From Kitasatospora kifunensis (lineage in GTDB: Bacteria; Actinomycetota; Actinomycetes; Streptomycetales; Streptomycetaceae): 64,000 nucleotides of DNA. This document shows, piece after piece, positions 23,360 through 31,940 of the stretch. The stretch spans positions 6,386,001-6,450,000 of the forward strand of contig NZ_JACHJV010000001.1 in the NCBI RefSeq assembly GCF_014203855.1, written 5' to 3'. Position 1 is the stretch's first letter; each line of letters starts with the position of its first letter. A program made the translations under genes and the position numbers. A model generated the notes under the pieces. The model was not told the DNA's origin and made no database searches. It saw only the letters and a program-made list of their open reading frames with translations.

Positions 23360-24103
23360 TCAGTCGAGGGTGACCTGCACGGTCCTGCTGCTGCCGTTCG
23401 GCCGCTTGTAGGTCACGGGCACGACGGCGCCGGAGCGGACCTTGCCGATGCGCGCGTTGCGCAGGTCGGCGGCGTTGTTGACGGGCGTGTTGTTGAACGA
23501 GGTGATCACGTCGCCGACCCGGATGCCCGCGTTGTCCGCCGGGCTGTCCGGGGTCACGCTCCTGACCCGGGCGCCGCCTCCGCCGGGGTTGTCCTCGGGC
23601 TGGACGCCGAGGATGCCCTGCTCGCCTTCGGTGATGTCCGCCACGAGCGGCTGCTGGTCGGAGTCCAGGCGGAAGGTGCCCTGGTACCGGCCGCCGGCCA
23701 GGGGGGCGTTGGGGTCGGCCTTCAGCCAGATCCGGATTGGGGTGCCGAACCGCCAGCGTCCCTGCGGGGTACGGACGGTGGCGGCGGAGCCGTCGGAGGC
23801 GATGACCTCGGTGCAGGGCGGGCAGTCGAAGTCCACTGCGGTGATCCGGGTGTACTGCGGCGCGGTGACGGAGAAGGTCCCCTGGCTGGGCCGGGTCACG
23901 TAGTCCGGCCCGTACTCGACGCTCTCCGGCCCACCGGGCGCGTCCAACTCGGGGATGTTCTCCTGCGGTTGCAGCCGCGCAGGAGCCCGGGTCGCCGCCG
24001 TGTGAGCTGTACCCGGTGCGGTTGCGGCGGCCGGCAGTGCCCCGGCCAGCAGCGTGCACGCCCCGACGCCGAGGATCGTCCATGACCTGACGGACCGTCG
24101 CAT
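23360..24103 (-). CDS. Secreted PDZ-domain protein
   Basis: 247-aa exported protein. The signal peptide reads 'RRSVRSWTILGVGACTLLAG' and ends near 'PAAATA'. A middle domain with 'DFDCPPCTEVIASDGSAA' carries a Cys pair. The C-terminal PDZ domain spans the last 95 residues: 'GILGVQPEDNPGGGGARV', 'VTPDSPADNAGIRVGDVITS', 'NNTPVNNAADLRNARIGKV'. There is no protease domain, so it probably binds exposed C termini or scaffolds a secreted complex. ATG 24103 has AAGGGA upstream. Confidence 0.82.
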   Translation of the reverse strand: MRRSVRSWTILGVGACTLLAGALPAAATAPGTAHTAATRAPARLQPQENIPELDAPGGPESVEYGPDYVTRPSQGTFSVTAPQYTRITAVDFDCPPCTEVIASDGSAATVRTPQGRWRFGTPIRIWLKADPNAPLAGGRYQGTFRLDSDQQPLVADITEGEQGILGVQPEDNPGGGGARVRSVTPDSPADNAGIRVGDVITSFNNTPVNNAADLRNARIGKVRSGAVVPVTYKRPNGSSRTVQVTLD

Positions 24104-24222
24104 CAACTATGTCCCTTCACCGTTGGATGCGCCGTCCAACGGGCGCAAGCGGACATTAGCCACTCGTCGGAGATTAGGGCAACAAAGATCACGTAAGGGT
24201 GAAAACGCGCAGAGAAGGTCGC

Positions 24223-24234
24223 ATGCGATCGCAT
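24223..24234. promoter_or_regulatory. 12-bp palindrome in the PDZ/lectin divergent gap
   Basis: ATGCGATCGCAT is a perfect 12-bp palindrome about 60 bp before the downstream secreted gene, between divergent starts at 24103 and 24293. An operator role is only inferred from position. Confidence 0.3.
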
Positions 24235-24292
24235 TTTGCGCTGTGCTGAGGGGGTCCGCCGCCGCACCACCAGTAAGAGGAGAAGGTCTCGC

Positions 24293-24781
24293 ATGCGTAC
24301 ACGCACCCGCCGCGTCACCCGAGTTGCCGCCGTCGCCGTCATGGCAGCGGCGTTGCTGCCGGCCGCATTCCCCGCTCAGGCCGCCGCCCCATCAGGAAAG
24401 CAGAAAATCATCAATGCTTCCTACAACAAGTGTCTGCTCTTGAAGGACTATGACGTGCAGTTGGGTAAGTGCAGCGATCCCAAGGCGGTGACGTCGTGGG
24501 AGCTGCGCGATGCCGGGCAGGACGCCGTCAAGATCGCCGGATACGATCCCCAAAGTGGCGACACCGGCTGTGTGGTCTACGGCCCGCAGGGGGATGTCTT
24601 CTTCGGACGCTGCGATCTCAGCTACGGGGCCGTGTGGAAAATGAGGAAGATCGACCAGGGCGGCGAGTACTACCAGTTCTTCACGGGCAACGAGTGCCTC
24701 GAAGCAAACAACCCCTTCGACGTCAAGCTCAGCACATGCTCCGGTTACCGGGAGCAGCTGTGGCGCTTGGAGTCGGCCTGA
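24293..24781 (+). CDS. Secreted lectin-like (ricin/beta-trefoil-type) protein
   Basis: 162-aa exported protein. After the signal ('VTRVAAVAVMAAALLPAAFP') the mature chain shows Cys-containing segments: 'NASYNKCLLLKDYDVQLGKC', 'SGDTGCVVYGPQGDVFFGRC' and 'GNECLEANNPFDVKLSTC', ending in 'EQLWRL'. Each piece resembles a beta-trefoil lobe (cysteines plus final Q-x-W). AAGAGGAGAAGG precedes the ATG. Probably a carbohydrate-binding or adhesive secreted protein; function unproven. Confidence 0.7.
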   Translation: MRTRTRRVTRVAAVAVMAAALLPAAFPAQAAAPSGKQKIINASYNKCLLLKDYDVQLGKCSDPKAVTSWELRDAGQDAVKIAGYDPQSGDTGCVVYGPQGDVFFGRCDLSYGAVWKMRKIDQGGEYYQFFTGNECLEANNPFDVKLSTCSGYREQLWRLESA

Positions 24782-24817
24782 GCCCGACCCCGAGCGCCGA
24801 CGCGCACGCTGGCGGAT

Positions 24818-25231
24818 TCAGCCCTGACCCACCGTCACCGGCACGACCGCCAGCGCCTCGATCTCGAACAGGAACTCGGGCCGGAACAGCGCCGCCACCG
24901 CCACGGCGCTGCTGGCCGGCGGGCGGGTGATGTCGATCACCGCGTCCCTGGCCTCGCGGATCGCGGGCAGGTGGGCGACGTCAGTGAGGAAGAACGTCAG
25001 CTTGATGACGTCGTCGAAGCCGGCCCCGGCCTCGGCCAGGCAGCGGCGGATTTTCTCGAAGACCTGCTTGGCCTGGGCGGCCGGGTCACCGGCGCCGACC
25101 AGCTCACCGTGCTCGTCCAGCGCGACCTGTCCGGAGACGGCGATCAGTCGGCCGGTGCCCCAGGCGACCTGGCTGTATCCGTTGCCGGGCGCGACACCGG
25201 CGGGGGCGAGGACATGGATGTTCTCGGACAT
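24818..25231 (-). CDS. RidA-family protein
   Basis: 137-aa RidA/YjgF-type protein. It reads 'YSQVAWGTGRLIAVSGQVAL', 'AQAKQVFEKIRRCLAEAGAG', 'DDVIKLTFFLTDVAHLPAIR' and 'RPPASSAVAVAALFRPEFLF'. Family members deaminate reactive imine/enamine intermediates or act as related hydrolases. The Arg before 'PPASS' that binds the carboxylate in RidA is present. Co-directional with the flavoprotein gene upstream, 28 bp away. Confidence 0.9.
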   Translation of the reverse strand: MSENIHVLAPAGVAPGNGYSQVAWGTGRLIAVSGQVALDEHGELVGAGDPAAQAKQVFEKIRRCLAEAGAGFDDVIKLTFFLTDVAHLPAIREARDAVIDITRPPASSAVAVAALFRPEFLFEIEALAVVPVTVGQG

Positions 25232-25259
25232 GCGGAACCTGCTTTCCTCTTGATCCGGA

Positions 25260-25928
25260 TTACTCGTAGCGGTGGAGCAGCGACTCGCGCTCGTACTGCT
25301 CGATCGTCTCGACCGTCAGGCCGTCCAGCGAGGTGGACAGGTGGGAGAGCGTCACCTCCGCCGAGCTGGGCACGGCATCCTTGGGCAGCCACTGCTCGGG
25401 CTTCCAGACGAAGCCGCGCATCAGCGACTTGGGGCAGTGCCCGTACACCTCCTCGACGCGCACCACGATCGCGCTGCGCGGCGGCTTGCCGACGGCGGTC
25501 AGCTGCGCCAGCAGCTGGGGGTCGGTGGAGACGCAGGCCCGGCCGTTCACCCGCAGCGTGTCGTTGCGGCCGGGGATCAGGAAGACCAGCCCGGCCTGTC
25601 CGGTGGCGATGATGTTCTGCAGCGTGTCCAGGCGCTTGTTGCCCGTCGCGTCGGGTATCGCGAGCGTGTGCTCGTCCAGCACGGCGACGAACCCGGCCGG
25701 GCCGCCGCGCGGGCTCACGTCACAGCGGCCCTCGGCGTCGGCGCTCGCGATCAGGACGAAGGAGGAGCAGCCGATCAACCGCCGCGACACCTCGTGGATC
25801 CGGTCCACCTGCTTGTGCACCGCGGCCTCGCTCGGCATCTCGTAGATCTCGCGCAACTGGGCGGGATCGCGGACGGCGTCGGCGCGCAGCGCGTCGAAGA
25901 GGCTGCTGGACTGCGAAGTGGTCGTCAT
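25260..25928 (-). CDS. PPOX-type FMN-dependent flavoprotein (MSMEG_1061/DR2398-like)
   Basis: 222-aa split-barrel flavin protein. Typical stretches are 'EAAVHKQVDRIHEVSRRLIG', 'SADAEGRCDVSPRGGPAGFV', 'IPDATGNKRLDTLQNIIATG', 'LVFLIPGRNDTLRVNGRA' and 'VEEVYGHCPKSLMRGFVWKP'. These are characteristic of the pyridoxamine-phosphate-oxidase-like family that includes F420- or FMN-dependent reductases of unknown substrate. It begins at ATG 25928, 48 bp from the divergent FAD oxidoreductase gene, and leads into ridA. Confidence 0.85.
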   Translation of the reverse strand: MTTTSQSSSLFDALRADAVRDPAQLREIYEMPSEAAVHKQVDRIHEVSRRLIGCSSFVLIASADAEGRCDVSPRGGPAGFVAVLDEHTLAIPDATGNKRLDTLQNIIATGQAGLVFLIPGRNDTLRVNGRACVSTDPQLLAQLTAVGKPPRSAIVVRVEEVYGHCPKSLMRGFVWKPEQWLPKDAVPSSAEVTLSHLSTSLDGLTVETIEQYERESLLHRYE

Positions 25929-25976
25929 ACGGCGCAATCTAGCCGATGGCCCCCGGGGCGAGGCTACGGTGTTTCG

Positions 25977-27422
25977 GTGACCCCTCCCACAGACGCCGAG
26001 CCCAGCGGCCGCCCCACCGCCCTGCCCACCGCCCTGCCCACCGCGCTCGCCGAGCTGCGTCGCGCGCTCGGCCCCGACCGGGTGCTCGCGCCCGACGAGG
26101 CGGCGGCCGGCTTCGTGCGCGACGAACGCGGCCTGCTGCCCGCGCACCCCGCCGCCGTGCTGCGCCCGCGCAGTACGGCGGAGGTGGCCACGGCCGTCAC
26201 GCTCTGCGCCCGCCACGGGGTGCCGGTGGTGCCGTTCGCCGGCGGCACCGGTCTGGTCGGCGGCGCGATCCCGCTCGGCGAGGGCACCCAGGTGGTGCTG
26301 AGCGTGCGCGAGTTGAACCGGATCCGCAGCGTGGACGCCGCCGACTTCGCGATCACCGCCGAGGCCGGTTGCGTGGTGGCCGACGTGCAGCGGGCAGCGG
26401 CCGAGGCCGGGCTGCTCTTCCCGCTGCGGCTCGCCTCCGAGGGCAGTTGCCGGATCGGCGGTGTGGTGGCCACCAACGCGGGCGGCAGCAACGTGCTGCG
26501 CTACGGCATGACCCGCGAACTGGTGCTCGGCCTGGAGGTGGTACTGCCCGACGGCCGGATCTGGCACGGGCTGCGCACCCTGCGAAAGGACAACACCGGC
26601 TACGACCTCAAGCAGTTGCTGATCGGCTCGGAGGGCACCCTCGGCGTGGTCACCGCCGCCACCCTGCGCCTCTTCCCACGGCCCCGACACCAGGCGGTGG
26701 CCCTGCTCGCGCTGCCCGGCCTCGGTGCGCTGGCCGAACTGCTGGCGCTGGCCAGGGAGTTGCTGGAGGAGCGGCTGAGTGCACTGGAGCTCTTCAGTCG
26801 CACCGGACTTGACCTGGTACTCAGTCAACTGTCCGACACCAGGGACCCGTTCGACCGGCCGCACCCGCAGTACGTGCTGATCGAGGCCACCGCGACCCGG
26901 GACGGCGCCGCGCTGGCGGCGGCGCTGGAGGGGCTGCTGGCCGAGGCGATCGAGCGCGGCTTGGTCGCGGACGCCGTCCCGGCGCTGGATCCGGCTCAGG
27001 CCCGTGCTCTCTGGGCGCTGCGCGAGGCACTGCCGGAGGCGGAGAAGCGCGCGGGCGGCGCGGTCAAGCACGACGTGAGTGTGCCACTGGGTGCCATCGC
27101 GGCGTTCGTCGAGGCGGCCGAGCAGGCGGTGGCGGCGGCCTGCCCGGGGGCGGTGGTGAACGCCTTCGGGCACGTCGGGGACGGCAACGTGCACTTCAAC
27201 GTCCTTTCCGCCGGAGGAAGTTCGGCTGTCGACACCTCGGCGGTGGTCTATCGCGTGGTCGGCGAGTTCGGCGGCAGCATCAGCGCCGAGCACGGCATCG
27301 GCGTGCTCAAGCGCGAGGCGCTGGCCGCCGCCCGCTCGCCGCTCGAACTCGACCTGCTGCGCACGGTGAAAACGGCACTCGACCCGCAGGGGATCATGAA
27401 CCCGGGCAAACTGCTCGCCTGA
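25977..27422 (+). CDS. FAD-linked oxidoreductase, GlcD / D-lactate dehydrogenase type
   Basis: 481-aa flavoenzyme of the vanillyl-alcohol-oxidase superfamily. FAD-binding motifs are 'VVPFAGGTGLVGGAIPLGEG', 'EGSCRIGGVVATNAGGSNVL' and 'LLIGSEGTLGVVTAATLRLF'; the C-terminal domain holds 'NAFGHVGDGNVHFNVL' and 'GGSISAEHGIGVLKREAL', which place it with glycolate/D-lactate/D-2-hydroxyglutarate dehydrogenases. An 'ALPTALPTALA' triplet repeat lies near the N terminus. GTG 25977 is the likely start; no strong ribosome site is seen, so the mRNA could be leaderless. Confidence 0.88.
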   Translation: MTPPTDAEPSGRPTALPTALPTALAELRRALGPDRVLAPDEAAAGFVRDERGLLPAHPAAVLRPRSTAEVATAVTLCARHGVPVVPFAGGTGLVGGAIPLGEGTQVVLSVRELNRIRSVDAADFAITAEAGCVVADVQRAAAEAGLLFPLRLASEGSCRIGGVVATNAGGSNVLRYGMTRELVLGLEVVLPDGRIWHGLRTLRKDNTGYDLKQLLIGSEGTLGVVTAATLRLFPRPRHQAVALLALPGLGALAELLALARELLEERLSALELFSRTGLDLVLSQLSDTRDPFDRPHPQYVLIEATATRDGAALAAALEGLLAEAIERGLVADAVPALDPAQARALWALREALPEAEKRAGGAVKHDVSVPLGAIAAFVEAAEQAVAAACPGAVVNAFGHVGDGNVHFNVLSAGGSSAVDTSAVVYRVVGEFGGSISAEHGIGVLKREALAAARSPLELDLLRTVKTALDPQGIMNPGKLLA

Positions 27423-27438
27423 GCGCTCGGAGGTTGAC

Positions 27439-27476
27439 GGGGTTCCATCCCTGGGTGCACCCCGGCATGGAACCCC
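27439..27476. terminator. Bidirectional terminator
   Basis: GGGGTTCCAT pairs with ATGGAACCCC; the intervening sequence (GGGTGCACCC) is itself palindromic. It separates the convergent FAD oxidoreductase and SDR genes. Confidence 0.8.
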
Positions 27477-27483
27477 GGGTGGA

Positions 27484-28263
27484 TCAGCCGGCCGTGACCG
27501 GTCCGAGGTAGGTGCCGCCGGAGACGTCGATGGTCTGGCCGGTCACCCAGCGGCCCTGCGGGCCCGCCAGGAAGCCCACCACGTCCGCGACGTCCTCCGG
27601 CTCGCCGATCCGCCCGAGCGCGGTCATCGCCTCGAGCTCGGCCAGCGCCTCGGGAACCGCGCCGAAGCCGGCGGTCAGGTCGGTCCGGATCACCCCGGCG
27701 GCGATGGTGTTCGCGGTGATCCCACGCCGACCCAACTCGTGGGCGAGCGAGGGTCCGAGGGCCGCCAGCGCGGCCTTGCTGACGGTGTAGCCGATCTGCA
27801 TGGGGGCCGCGATCCGGGTGGCCGCCGAGCCCATGTTGATGATCCGCCCGCCGTCCCGCAGCAGCGGAAGCGCCCGCTGGACCACGAAGAGCGGCGCGCT
27901 CACGTTGATCGCCAGCAGCCGCTCGAACTCCTCCTCGGTGAGCTTCCCGATCGGGCTGATCGAGTGGATGCCCGCGTTGTTCACCAGGATGTCCAGGCCG
28001 TCCGCGCCGTGCTCCGCCAGCCCGGCGGTCAGCCCCTCGAAGAGCCGGTCCACCGCGCCGCGCTCGCCGAACCGGGCCCGCACCGCGAACGCTCGGCCAC
28101 CGGCCTCGGTGATCAGCGCCACGGCCTGCGTGGCGGCCGCCTCGTTGCCGCCGTAGTGGACCGCGACCAGCGCCCCCTCGGCGGCGAGCCGCAGGGCGAC
28201 CGCGCGCCCGATCCCGCGCGAGCCGCCCGTCACCAGCGCGGTCTTGCCGTCCAGTTCCCCCAT
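27484..28263 (-). CDS. SDR-family oxidoreductase
   Basis: 259-aa short-chain dehydrogenase. It has 'KTALVTGGSRGIGRAVALRL', 'LDILVNNAGIHSISPIGKLT', catalytic 'INMGSAATRIAAPMQIGYTV' leading to the Y-x-x-x-K (YTVSK), and the C-terminal 'GRWVTGQTIDVSGG'. ATG 28263 has GAGG six bases upstream. Follows the epimerase gene in the same direction, 89 bp apart, so the two may share a transcript. Confidence 0.9.
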   Translation of the reverse strand: MGELDGKTALVTGGSRGIGRAVALRLAAEGALVAVHYGGNEAAATQAVALITEAGGRAFAVRARFGERGAVDRLFEGLTAGLAEHGADGLDILVNNAGIHSISPIGKLTEEEFERLLAINVSAPLFVVQRALPLLRDGGRIINMGSAATRIAAPMQIGYTVSKAALAALGPSLAHELGRRGITANTIAAGVIRTDLTAGFGAVPEALAELEAMTALGRIGEPEDVADVVGFLAGPQGRWVTGQTIDVSGGTYLGPVTAG

Positions 28264-28352
28264 GATCGCCTCATCTCTCGTGATGCCCCGGCCGAATCCG
28301 GGCCACATTCACCATAGATGACGATAATTCAGTTCTGCCGAGTACGAATAGA

Positions 28353-29327
28353 TCAGTTCAGTGCCTTGTAGTGACGCAGCGTCAGTTCCACGGCCGCCGT
28401 CAGCTCGCTCACCTCCCAGCCCAGCGCGTGTCGAGCCAGGCGCGCGTCCGGGTTCACCTCCGAGGTGAGGAAGTGCAGCTCGCTGAAGGAGAGCTGGGGT
28501 GCCGTGTGGGTGATCTTCGCGGTCAGCTCGCCGATCGCCGCATACGTCCAGGCGACCGGGGCGCCCAGCGTCATCGGCACCCGGGCCGAGGGGCGCACCG
28601 ACTTCACCAGCTGCGCGATGGCCGGCAGTTCGAGGAACCGGTCGCTGAAGAGGTAGCGCGAGCCGACCGGTGCCTCGGCGGCCAACAGGTGCCCGCGCGC
28701 CAGGTCCTCGTTGAAGACCACCGCCATGCCGCCCGGCGGCAGCATCGGAACCCGGCCCCTGGCCAGGTCGACCAGCATCCGGTTGAGCGCGGCAGGGCGC
28801 GCCGGGCCGGGGCCGAAGACCGCCGCCGGGTGGGTGATCCGGGCGGGCAGCCCGCGCTCGGCCACCGCCGTGGTCACCAGCAGGTCGGCCTGCTGCTTGG
28901 AACGCTCGTAGGCGGTGCCCAGCGGCTCGGTGGCCAGCATCGACTCGTCGAAGGCCCGATCGCGAGGGCGCTCGAAGACGTCCATGGTGCTGGTGTGCAC
29001 GAAGCACTCGACGCCCTCGGCCAGCGCGGCCGCCACCAGTTGCCCGGTCCCGGTCACGTTGACCCGGTGGAACTCGCTCTTGTCCCGCAGCCACTGCTCG
29101 GCCAGCCCGGCGGTGTGGAACACGGTGTCGCACCCGGCGATCGCCGCCCGCAGCGAGGCGGCGTCATTGAGGTCGCCGGCCACCGCCGTCACGCCCTCGG
29201 GCAGCAGTTGCGCGGCTCGCGCCGGATTGCGCACCAGCGCCCGCACCTCATCGCCGCGCTCGACCAGTTGACGGGCCAGCGGCCGGCCGACGGTGCCGGT
29301 CGCACCGGTGATCAGGACCTTGCGCAT
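28353..29327 (-). CDS. NAD-dependent epimerase/dehydratase family protein
   Basis: 324-aa extended SDR. N-terminal cofactor motif 'KVLITGATGTVGRPLARQLV', then 'VFHTAGLAEQW', 'CFVHTSTMDVFERP' and the catalytic 'GTAYERSKQQADLLV' (Y-x-x-x-K). 'RITHPAAVFGPG' is also characteristic. It resembles 3-beta-hydroxysteroid dehydrogenase-like and dihydroflavonol reductase-like branches rather than sugar epimerases. ATG 29327 has CAGGAG upstream. The substrate is unknown. Confidence 0.87.
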   Translation of the reverse strand: MRKVLITGATGTVGRPLARQLVERGDEVRALVRNPARAAQLLPEGVTAVAGDLNDAASLRAAIAGCDTVFHTAGLAEQWLRDKSEFHRVNVTGTGQLVAAALAEGVECFVHTSTMDVFERPRDRAFDESMLATEPLGTAYERSKQQADLLVTTAVAERGLPARITHPAAVFGPGPARPAALNRMLVDLARGRVPMLPPGGMAVVFNEDLARGHLLAAEAPVGSRYLFSDRFLELPAIAQLVKSVRPSARVPMTLGAPVAWTYAAIGELTAKITHTAPQLSFSELHFLTSEVNPDARLARHALGWEVSELTAAVELTLRHYKALN

Positions 29328-29428
29328 GGGCACTCCTGGCGTCTCGTGCGGGCGGAAGACCGACCGTGCTCGGCCCTGGGCCGGGCCTGGGCCGGTCCGG
29401 GTGACACGATCATGCCGTATCGACGCCG

Positions 29429-29466
29429 GTGGCCCCACCCCACCGGGGACGGCGGGGCGGGGCCAC
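29429..29466 (-). terminator. Terminator after the chitinase gene
   Basis: 13-bp stem GTGGCCCCACCCC / GGGGCGGGGCCAC (one A-C mismatch) with a 12-nt loop, 23 bp past the chitinase stop on the minus strand. Confidence 0.8.
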
Positions 29467-29488
29467 GGGGTTCAGCTGTGGAGCGGAC

Positions 29489-31240
29489 CTAGCTGATCGC
29501 GAAGTCGTCCGCGTAGACGTTGCCCTGGCCGTACCAGCCGTGCACGTACACGGTGGCCTTGCCGGTGGCGTCGGTGGTGAACGGCACGCTCAGCTGCGTC
29601 CAGCTGCTGCTGTTGGTCCAGCTGGAGCCGGTGGCGCCGCCGCTGACGCCGATGTAGGCGTACGAGCCCTGGACCCAACCGGTCAGCGTGTAGGCGTGGT
29701 TGGGCAGCAGGGTGACGCTCTGGTCGCACTCGCCGGTCTGGCTCGCGCTCGGCGTCACCTGAAGGGCGTGGCTGCCGGAGTGCACCGGGGTGCTGACCAC
29801 GGCGCCGCCGGGCTGGCAGGTCCACGGGCTCAGGCTGCCGCTCTCGAAGCCGCCGTTGGCCAGGCCGCTGGTGGTGGTGCCGGCCACCGTCAGGGTGTAG
29901 GTCGCGCTGTGGCTGCCGGAGGCGGCGCTGCCGGTGATGGTCAGCGGGTAGCTGCCGGCCGGGGTGGCGGTGGTGGTGCTGATGTTCAGGGTGGAGCTGG
30001 CTCCGGCGGTGACGCTGGCCGGGCTGAGCGAGGCGGTGACGCCTGCCGGGGCGCCGGAGACCGAGAGCGCCACGCTCTGCGCGCTACCGGCGGTGACCGC
30101 CGTGCTGACGGTGGCGCTGGTCGAGGAGCCCGGCTGCACCGAGCCGCTCGCGGGGGAGGCGGTCAACGAGAAGTCGTTGGTCACCACGCCGCCGCCGGAG
30201 GTGAAGGGCTCCCCGGCGTGGCTGAAGTCCCAGGTGTTCTGGGCGATTCCGGAGCAGGTGTCCGAGCCGGCCGTGCCCACGCAGCCGCCGTTGTCGCGCT
30301 CCAGCGCCCAGAACGACAGGGTGTTGACGCCCTTGGCGGTGGCCCAGTTCTGCACGGTGGCCATGTCCGCGACGGTGGTGGTCTCGGCCGCGCCGTAGTC
30401 GTCGATGCCCGGCATCAGCGTGATGCCGATCGAACTCCACAGCTGGGCGGGCGTCTTGCTCGGATACAGGTTCGCCAGCTGGCTGTAGAGGCCGCTGGCC
30501 GCGTTCTCGGCGTCGGTGCCCATCTCGTGGGTGGCGCCGTCGTAGTAGTCGAAGGCCATGATGTTGACGACGTCGATCCGGGCGCCGTTGCTGACCGCGT
30601 TCTGCAGCACGGCCAGGCCGCTGTCGGCCAGCCCACTGGTGGTGGTCGGCAGGGTGTAGGAGAACTGGACGTTGCGCCCGTTCGCCGCCGCCCAGTCCTC
30701 GACCAGTTTGACCGCCTTGTTGCGGCGGTCGATGCCGGCGGTGTTGGTCAGCGAGTTGTCCTCGGTGTCGAGGTCGATCCGGCTGACGTTGTAGGTGGTG
30801 ATGACCGACTCGTACTGCGCCGCGATCTGGTTGACGTCGGTGCAGCTGTCGGCGATCTCGGTGCCGCCGTTGTCGGCCGCGTAGCCACCGAAGGACGGGA
30901 TCACGTCGCCGCCGCCCGCCTGGATCGAGCTGATCTGGCTGCCGTAGCTGGAGGCGGCTATCGGGGTGCTGGTGGAGCCGTTCCAGTAGGCGGTGCAGGA
31001 ACCCTTGGTGGCGGCCTGGACGAACGCCATCGAGAGGTACTTGTTGCCCGACTGGCCGGCCAGGGTGGCCGGATTGTCGCTGCTGTAGGCCTCGAAGTAA
31101 GGCGCGAAGACGTGCGCCGGCAGCGCGGTGGCGGTGGGCGCGGCGGTGGCGGCGCTGCTCACGCCGGCCATCAGGCCGGCCGAGGCGGCCAGGGTGGCTC
31201 CGGCGGTCAGCACCGCCTGGACGGATCTGTGAAGTCGCAT
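29489..31240 (-). CDS. Secreted chitinase, glycoside hydrolase family 18
   Basis: 583-aa exported chitinase. A signal peptide ('VQAVLTAGATLAASAGLMAG') precedes the catalytic domain (about residues 40-350) with 'VFAPYFEAYSSDNPATLAGQ', the active-site strand 'VSRIDLDTEDNSL' (D-x-D-x-E, Glu as proton donor) and 'VVNIMAFDYYDG'. A fibronectin/Ig-like linker domain ('NDFSLTASPASGSVQPGSST') and a C-terminal carbohydrate-binding-type domain ('NGGFESGSLSPWTCQPGGAV') follow. This matches the compact PF-ChiA-like GH18 subgroup. ATG 31240 has GGAG upstream. A DasR-like operator lies about 230 bp upstream. Confidence 0.9.
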   Translation of the reverse strand: MRLHRSVQAVLTAGATLAASAGLMAGVSSAATAAPTATALPAHVFAPYFEAYSSDNPATLAGQSGNKYLSMAFVQAATKGSCTAYWNGSTSTPIAASSYGSQISSIQAGGGDVIPSFGGYAADNGGTEIADSCTDVNQIAAQYESVITTYNVSRIDLDTEDNSLTNTAGIDRRNKAVKLVEDWAAANGRNVQFSYTLPTTTSGLADSGLAVLQNAVSNGARIDVVNIMAFDYYDGATHEMGTDAENAASGLYSQLANLYPSKTPAQLWSSIGITLMPGIDDYGAAETTTVADMATVQNWATAKGVNTLSFWALERDNGGCVGTAGSDTCSGIAQNTWDFSHAGEPFTSGGGVVTNDFSLTASPASGSVQPGSSTSATVSTAVTAGSAQSVALSVSGAPAGVTASLSPASVTAGASSTLNISTTTATPAGSYPLTITGSAASGSHSATYTLTVAGTTTSGLANGGFESGSLSPWTCQPGGAVVSTPVHSGSHALQVTPSASQTGECDQSVTLLPNHAYTLTGWVQGSYAYIGVSGGATGSSWTNSSSWTQLSVPFTTDATGKATVYVHGWYGQGNVYADDFAIS

Positions 31241-31462
31241 CAGTGCTCCAGCAGACGTAACGGATAGTGGGGGACGGGCAGAAGGCGATTTGCGCATGAC
31301 AACGACCGGCGGACGGGCCTCAGTTCGAGGTCCGTGCGCTGGTGGGCGTCGGTGGCGGTCGAGGCCGGCCGGTCAGGGGGCGGTGGGCAGATCAAGGCAG
31401 GGCGAGTCCCTGCCGGCCGGTGGTCACACCCCCACAGTGCATCCCGGTCGGATGGACAACCT

Positions 31463-31492
31463 TATGGTTGGACTAGACCACTTCGCTGTCAA
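31463..31492 (-). promoter_or_regulatory. Chitinase promoter with DasR-type (dre) operator
   Basis: On the minus strand TTGACA (31487-31492) is followed after 18 bp by ACCATA (31463-31468). Between them lies AGTGGTCTAGTCCAAC (31467-31482), which matches 12 of 16 positions of the DasR consensus ACTGGTCTAGACCAGT. A repressor here would block polymerase. The implied start leaves a leader of roughly 215 nt before the chitinase ATG. Confidence 0.7.
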
Positions 31493-31728
31493 GGGCGCTG
31501 ACCATCAGTCAGTGGGACGGGTGTGGCCACCGAGTCGGATCCACCGCCCGGATCCGGCTCGTGCGCATACGGTGCGGCGACGGCCAGCGCCCGATCACCG
31601 AGCGCGGCCATCGCGCAGAGCAACTGACTGACTACCCGCTCGATGTGCGGCGGCAGCGGGACCGAAAAGCGACTTCCGGGCGTACCCGACTCGTCACCCA
31701 CGGCGACCGAGCTGGTGACAACGACCAC
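31489..31728 (-). CDS. Doubtful 79-aa ORF between chitinase and SLT genes
   Basis: Within the 829-bp gap 31241-32069. A minus-strand frame from GTG 31728 reads 'VVVTSSVAVGDESGTPGSRF' and 'PPHIERVVSQLLCAMAALGD', which has amphipathic helix character and good codon bias. There is no clear ribosome site, and its 3' end overlaps the -35 hexamer of the chitinase promoter. It could be a small unannotated gene or chance. Confidence 0.3.
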   Translation of the reverse strand: MVVVTSSVAVGDESGTPGSRFSVPLPPHIERVVSQLLCAMAALGDRALAVAAPYAHEPDPGGGSDSVATPVPLTDGQRP

Positions 31729-31741
31729 AGGCGGATCGGGA

Positions 31742-31827
31742 CTACGGTCGGCGATCGTGGCCCGGCGCGCTGGCAGCACGGGCCGCCACCGGCATCGGGT
31801 GGGCCGACCTACGATCGACCGTCGTAG
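31742..31827. repeat. Long inverted repeat upstream of the SLT leader
   Basis: CTACGGTCGGCGATCGT (31742-31758) and ACGATCGACCGTCGTAG (31811-31827) are inverted copies agreeing at 13 of 17 positions, 52 bp apart. They flank the region where the SLT gene's promoter should lie. Confidence 0.45.
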
Positions 31828-31848
31828 TGCCGGGGTTTGCTGCCCCTG

Positions 31849-31940
31849 AAGCGCTCGGGTTAAACCTGGACGAGTCGCCAAGCGCTCCGCCCGCACCGGG
31901 CCCACCAGTTCCGGTGCCCACCTCCCGTGGTGGAGCGCTT
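31849..31940 (+). ncRNA. Structured 5' leader of the SLT wall-hydrolase gene, switch-like
   Basis: AAGCGCTC occurs twice (31849-31856 and 31880-31887) and both copies are complementary to one GAGCGCTT (31933-31940). The second copy extends to a perfect 9-bp stem (31880-31888 with 31932-31940) enclosing a GCACCGG/CCGGTGC hairpin (31893-31917) and a competing CCACC/GGTGG pair. The alternatives are mutually exclusive, as in a riboswitch. Cell-wall hydrolase leaders in Streptomyces are often c-di-AMP (ydaO) riboswitches, but I cannot find the conserved ydaO core here. Confidence 0.4.
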
